From: Cardinalis cardinalis
Taxonomy: Eukaryota; Chordata; Aves; Passeriformes; Cardinalidae
NCBI GenBank assembly: GCA_014549065.1
Contig: JACDOX010000008.1
Location: 2,184,319 to 2,248,318, forward strand
Reading direction: 5' to 3'
DNA: 64,000 nt
Position 1 is the first letter of the stretch. Every line of letters begins with the position of its first letter. A program made the position numbers and the translations under genes. This document shows, one piece after another, positions 61,354-64,000 of the stretch. Under the pieces are notes generated by a model that saw only the letters and a program-made list of their open reading frames with translations, did not search any database and was not told the origin of the DNA.

Positions 61354-61443
61354 TCACTGTGTTGCTTTACTCTTCTTGGCCTTGCTTTTCTTGTCTTTCT
61401 TCTTCAAGCCATCCATGTTAGCTCTTAGCAAATTTGAATATGC
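61354..61443 (-). CDS. SRP14: SRP14 exon 5 (terminal)
   Basis: Encodes AYSNLLRANMDGLKKKDKKS then KAKKSKATQ and stop TGA (61356-61354). The C-terminal helix is followed directly by a Lys-rich tail. Confidence 0.96.
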   Translation of the reverse strand, partial: AYSNLLRANMDGLKKKDKKSKAKKSKATQ

Positions 61444-63728
61444 CTGAAAGAACAATTAGAACCATTTAAAAGAACCCCAAATGCTTAAATGACAATATGC
61501 AAGAGGTAACATTTTATGTATTACAAACAGCCAATTATCTGCCTTTTCCCAGAGAATCATGCTCCTACACCCTGCACTAGGAAAATGCTGTTGTTTAAAC
61601 CAATATACAAGGTTAGATAAAATAAAACAGGATTTTTTAAAAACAGATTAGGATAAATGGGTAGTCTCAGTTAGTTTCTGTGGCAGTTCAGCAAGGAATC
61701 AACCTGTTCACAGCTGCCCAGTGCTTCCAACAGACCACTTCTACTTACAGAAAACNAAGATAAAAGGCATACAAAACTTACCATCTGGAATTTATTTACT
61801 TCTTTTGAGCTCACCTACAAAAGTAATACTGGAGGTTAACCACAAAAACTCTGGCTTCTATTACAACCAAGTATCAGTACATGTTTACCCACCAGTTACC
61901 ATCTGGTCTTTTCAGCAGCATTTGGATCAACTTACAACATTCAGTGGTCAATGTGCTGTACTGGTATGTCATAGGACTCCACTGATTTAGAAAACTGAAA
62001 ACACTCCTTTAACAAAACCCTCTACAGGCCATTCATCCCTATGTCACATGTTTTCACATGGGAAGAATGTGTAAAAGCATTCAAAGAAAGGTTTGATTCA
62101 CTTGTGGGGCCATAAAAATGCTGCAGCTCACATGCTCAGCTATTTCTCTGAAGTAACGTTTTACCTTGTGTCGTATCACAGAACAGAGCTAAAGTCAGCT
62201 AAAGCCTTTCCCAATCCCCCATTCAAAGTAAACACACATCAGGTTTTCAACTACCAGTTAACATTTTCTCAAGTTTCATTTAAAATATGGAGCATTAAAT
62301 CAAAATCACACAGAGCCACTAGCCTAACTTAAAAGTTGTCACTTACCACTGTGCTGATTTTCTTCTTTCCATCAGTTGCTCTCAGGAGACATTTATTGTC
62401 TGCTGGTTCAAAACTTTCTACATGGCCTTTGCGTGGAACTGGTTTTGTTCGACCATCATCTGTATTGAAAAAGAATTTTTATTCTTATTTCATTAAAATC
62501 AACAGATACCTTCTGATATGAGGTATTAAAAACTGCTCATGAGCATTTCTGTAAAACACCTTGGAATTTCAGGCCAACTGAACTAAGACTGCTGCCAAAT
62601 TGTTCTTACTCTAGAACCCCAGAAAGATCTTTTCTGTAAATTATATCTACCAGAAAAAATGAAGTAAATCCTCTCCTCAACGTGCTTTACGCCCTGTCTG
62701 CTCGAGCAGCAGCGTGCTTTAAATGCACATCACCCTGCTGCCTCCTGACATGGCCTCTCCAGTAGTGCCAGCTAGCCAGGAACCAGAAGAACATGAACAC
62801 ACAAAAACAACATCAGAATTCTCCTTTTACAGAAAACAAACGATTTTCACTTACTGTTTAACAATCAGAAAGTCCTAGTTTGAAAGTCCTGCAGTTTGAA
62901 ATACAGTCTCACTCAAAGGTTATTAGTACTGATGCTACTAGTACTACTAGTCCTACAGCTAATAGTTGTAGGACTAATAGTAATAGTGCTAATCAGTGCT
63001 CCTGCTGACGGGTTTGTCCCTATAACTGCTCTTGTCTTCAGATTACAACTCTTATCGCTTAAAATATCTGGTGATAAGAGTCAGATATATAGGAACAGCC
63101 CTTTAACCCAGTAAGAGACTCAACACTTACATTTCTTCAGCGTTATGAAAACGCTCCCGGAAGTCCTGCACTTTTGGAAGAGCCTGGTAAGCTCCGTCAG
63201 GAACTGCAAGAGAAAGAGACGCGCCCGTGCCTGGGAGCCCCCACACGAGCTCCGAGCTCTTGTCCCCGGCCGGGCCCGGGCTCTCTCCCACCCCCGGGAG
63301 GCAGCACCGAGGAAAGGCGAACTCCCGGCTCTCCCCACGATGCAGCTGCAGGACACGAAGTCCCAGCCGGGGGCGGCCCGGCCCGCGGTTCTGACTCCGA
63401 AGACGACTTCTGAGCCCCCGGACCTCCCGCGGCCCCGGCGTTTCTGCCCCGCCGAGACAGAGTCCCCGGGAACCGCGACTCTCGCTCCCCTCCCCCGCAG
63501 CGGCTCCCACGCCGCCGGGGCCGGCGCGGGCCCGGCATCTCCACGCGGATTTGCGGACCCCCCCCCCCCCCCCCCCAGGCCCTCCTTCCTTCCCTCCCTC
63601 CTTCCCCCCCTCTCTCCCTCCTTCCTTTCCTCCCTCGCTCGCTCCCTCGCTCCGCGGCGGCACACGGGGCTGGCCCCCATTGCCGGCGGGCCGCGGCCCC
63701 GCACCTGCTCGCTCTCCAGCAGCACCAT
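61354..63728 (-). CDS. SRP14: SRP14, complete, five coding exons
   Basis: SRP14 is the 14-kDa protein of the signal recognition particle. With SRP9 it binds the Alu domain of 7SL RNA and delays elongation while ribosomes are brought to the ER. Coding exons (minus): 63728-63705, 63203-63131, 62459-62347, 61814-61782, 61443-61354, together 333 nt for 110 residues. All junctions are GT-AG and in phase. Diagnostic segments are MVLLESEQFLTELTRLFQKC, TSGSVFITLKKYDGRTKP, DNKCLLRATDGKKKISTVVS and AYSNLLRANMDGLKKKDKKS. The tail is a short Lys-rich stretch ending KATQ. Human SRP14 has a long Ala-rich extension that is absent here. The start ATG has A at -3 and G at +4. Convergent with EIF2AK4, as in mammals. 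Confidence 0.97.
61782..61814 (-). CDS. SRP14: SRP14 exon 4
   Basis: A 33-nt exon encoding VSSKEVNKFQM. Acceptor TTTTGTAG, donor GTAAGT. Too short to appear as a frame on its own but required for continuity. Confidence 0.95.
62347..62459 (-). CDS. SRP14: SRP14 exon 3
   Basis: Residues 33-70: YDGRTKPVPRKGHVESFEPA, then DNKCLLRATDGKKKISTV. This is the basic loop and strand pair that contact 7SL RNA. Donor GTAAGT, phase 0. Confidence 0.97.
63131..63203 (-). CDS. SRP14: SRP14 exon 2
   Basis: Residues 9-33: FLTELTRLFQKCRTSGSVFI then TLKK and the first base of Tyr. Acceptor TCTTGCAG; donor GTAAGT. Carries the first helix and strand of the Alu-binding fold. Confidence 0.96.
63558..63655 (-). repeat. 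C19 run plus polypyrimidine tract in SRP14 intron 1
   Basis: Nineteen C bases (63558-63576) are followed by CCTTCC/CTCC/CTCGCT units to about 63655. In SRP14 sense this is a purine tract of GGA, GGGA and G-run units, so it can form G-quadruplex or triplex structures. It sits about 50-150 bp downstream of exon 1. Confidence 0.85.
63705..63728 (-). CDS. SRP14: SRP14 exon 1
   Basis: Encodes only MVLLESEQ. Donor GTGCGG, phase 0. It is easy to miss because it is 24 nt of coding sequence in a GC-rich island. Confidence 0.93.
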
Positions 63729-63788
63729 CCTGCTCCGCTCTGCTCCGCTCCGGAAGGGCCGCACGCGCACGCGCACCGCGGAGCAGCG

Positions 63789-63796
63789 CCACGTCA
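63789..63796 (-). promoter_or_regulatory. TGACGTGG element (UPRE/ATF-type) upstream of SRP14
   Basis: Reads TGACGTGG in the SRP14 direction, 61-68 bp before the start codon. This is the core bound by XBP1 and ATF6 at unfolded-protein-response genes and overlaps a CRE half site. Motif seen directly; occupancy is inference. Confidence 0.5.
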
Positions 63797-63862
63797 GCGG
63801 CGCGGGCTGGGCGGGACCGCGGCGGCCCCGCCCCCTGCACGGCTCGACCGAGCCCCGCACAG

Positions 63863-63978
63863 TTCCTGCGGCCCCGCCCCCTGCCCGGCCGGGCCTGTTG
63901 CTATTCCTGCGGCCCCGCCCCCTGCCCGGCCGGGCCTGTTGCTATTCCTGCGGCCCCGCCCCCTGCCCGGCCGGGCCC
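63863..63978. repeat. 41-bp GC-rich minisatellite, about 2.8 copies
   Basis: Units start at 63863, 63904 and 63945 with TTCCTGCGGCCCCGCCCCCT, continue GCCCGGCCGGGCCTGTTGCT and end with A. The first two are full length and near-identical; the third diverges after GGCCGGGCC. Each carries one GC box and the palindrome CCCGGCCGGG. A related GCGGCCCCGCCCCCTGC lies at 63822-63838, outside the regular array. Confidence 0.92.
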
Positions 63979-64000
63979 GGCGCGGTTCCTCCGCCCGCTG

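Larger units (their letters stand above)
63729..64000 (-). promoter_or_regulatory. SRP14 CpG-island promoter
   Basis: Very GC-rich, without a visible TATA box. Contains at least four CCCCGCCCC-type GC boxes (Sp1/KLF), three within a 41-bp tandem repeat. A TGACGTGG element is on the minus strand at 63789-63796. Direct repeats of GGAGCGGAGCA and GAGCGGAGCA sit just before the ATG, in the probable 5' leader. The window ends inside this promoter. Confidence 0.75.

Noticed and set aside
63120..63860. Open frames of about 240 codons on the minus strand over SRP14 exons 1-2 and intron 1
   Set aside because: They read through GT-AG junctions that give an exact SRP14 protein when spliced; the C19 run and GC-rich intron keep frames open by chance.
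1..64000. Search for an undescribed multi-gene system, CRISPR-like arrays or prokaryotic insertions
   Set aside because: All confident coding sequence belongs to three conserved vertebrate genes and to retroelement remnants; the only regular array is the 41-bp promoter minisatellite.

Overview
This is a vertebrate nuclear window, almost certainly a bird and probably a songbird. Evidence: intron-rich genes with GT-AG junctions, CpG-island promoters, CR1 LINE fragments ending in the avian ATTCTATGA-type tail, and solo LTRs of avian endogenous retrovirus types. The gene order is the conserved amniote block GPR176 - EIF2AK4 - SRP14. Nothing prokaryotic is present and I see no new enzymatic system. 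The window has scattered single-N bases and two N gaps (4091-4110, 20398-20582), as in a draft assembly.

Layout. Positions 1-16219 are the 5' part of the long first intron of GPR176 (minus strand); only coding exon 1 (16220-16448) lies in the window. A CpG island at about 16750-17470 lies upstream of it. After about 3.6 kb of intergenic DNA, a second CpG island (about 21200-21770) holds the EIF2AK4 promoter and first exon, so GPR176 and EIF2AK4 are divergent. EIF2AK4 (GCN2) occupies 21438-59019 on the plus strand. I resolved 39 coding exons, all GT-AG and all phase-consistent, giving 4971 nt and a 1656-residue protein with RWD, charged linker, pseudokinase, eIF2-alpha kinase, HisRS-like and C-terminal parts. 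Its 3' UTR runs to a poly(A) signal at 59798. SRP14 (minus strand, 63728-61354) is convergent with it: five coding exons, 110 residues, and a GC-rich promoter at the right edge.

Function. GCN2 senses uncharged tRNA and stalled ribosomes and phosphorylates eIF2-alpha. SRP14 is half of the SRP9/14 Alu-domain dimer that arrests elongation during secretory targeting. GPR176 is an orphan GPCR linked to circadian pacing. They are neighbours by ancient synteny, not an operon.

The points most worth following are regulatory: a 10-codon uORF ending one base before the EIF2AK4 AUG; a CR1 3' end running into the EIF2AK4 promoter; a retroviral LTR inside the EIF2AK4 3' UTR; and an SRP14 promoter with a UPR-type element and a 41-bp minisatellite carrying GC boxes. 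Repeat identities and comparisons with mammalian orthologs rest on remembered family sequences, not on a database search.
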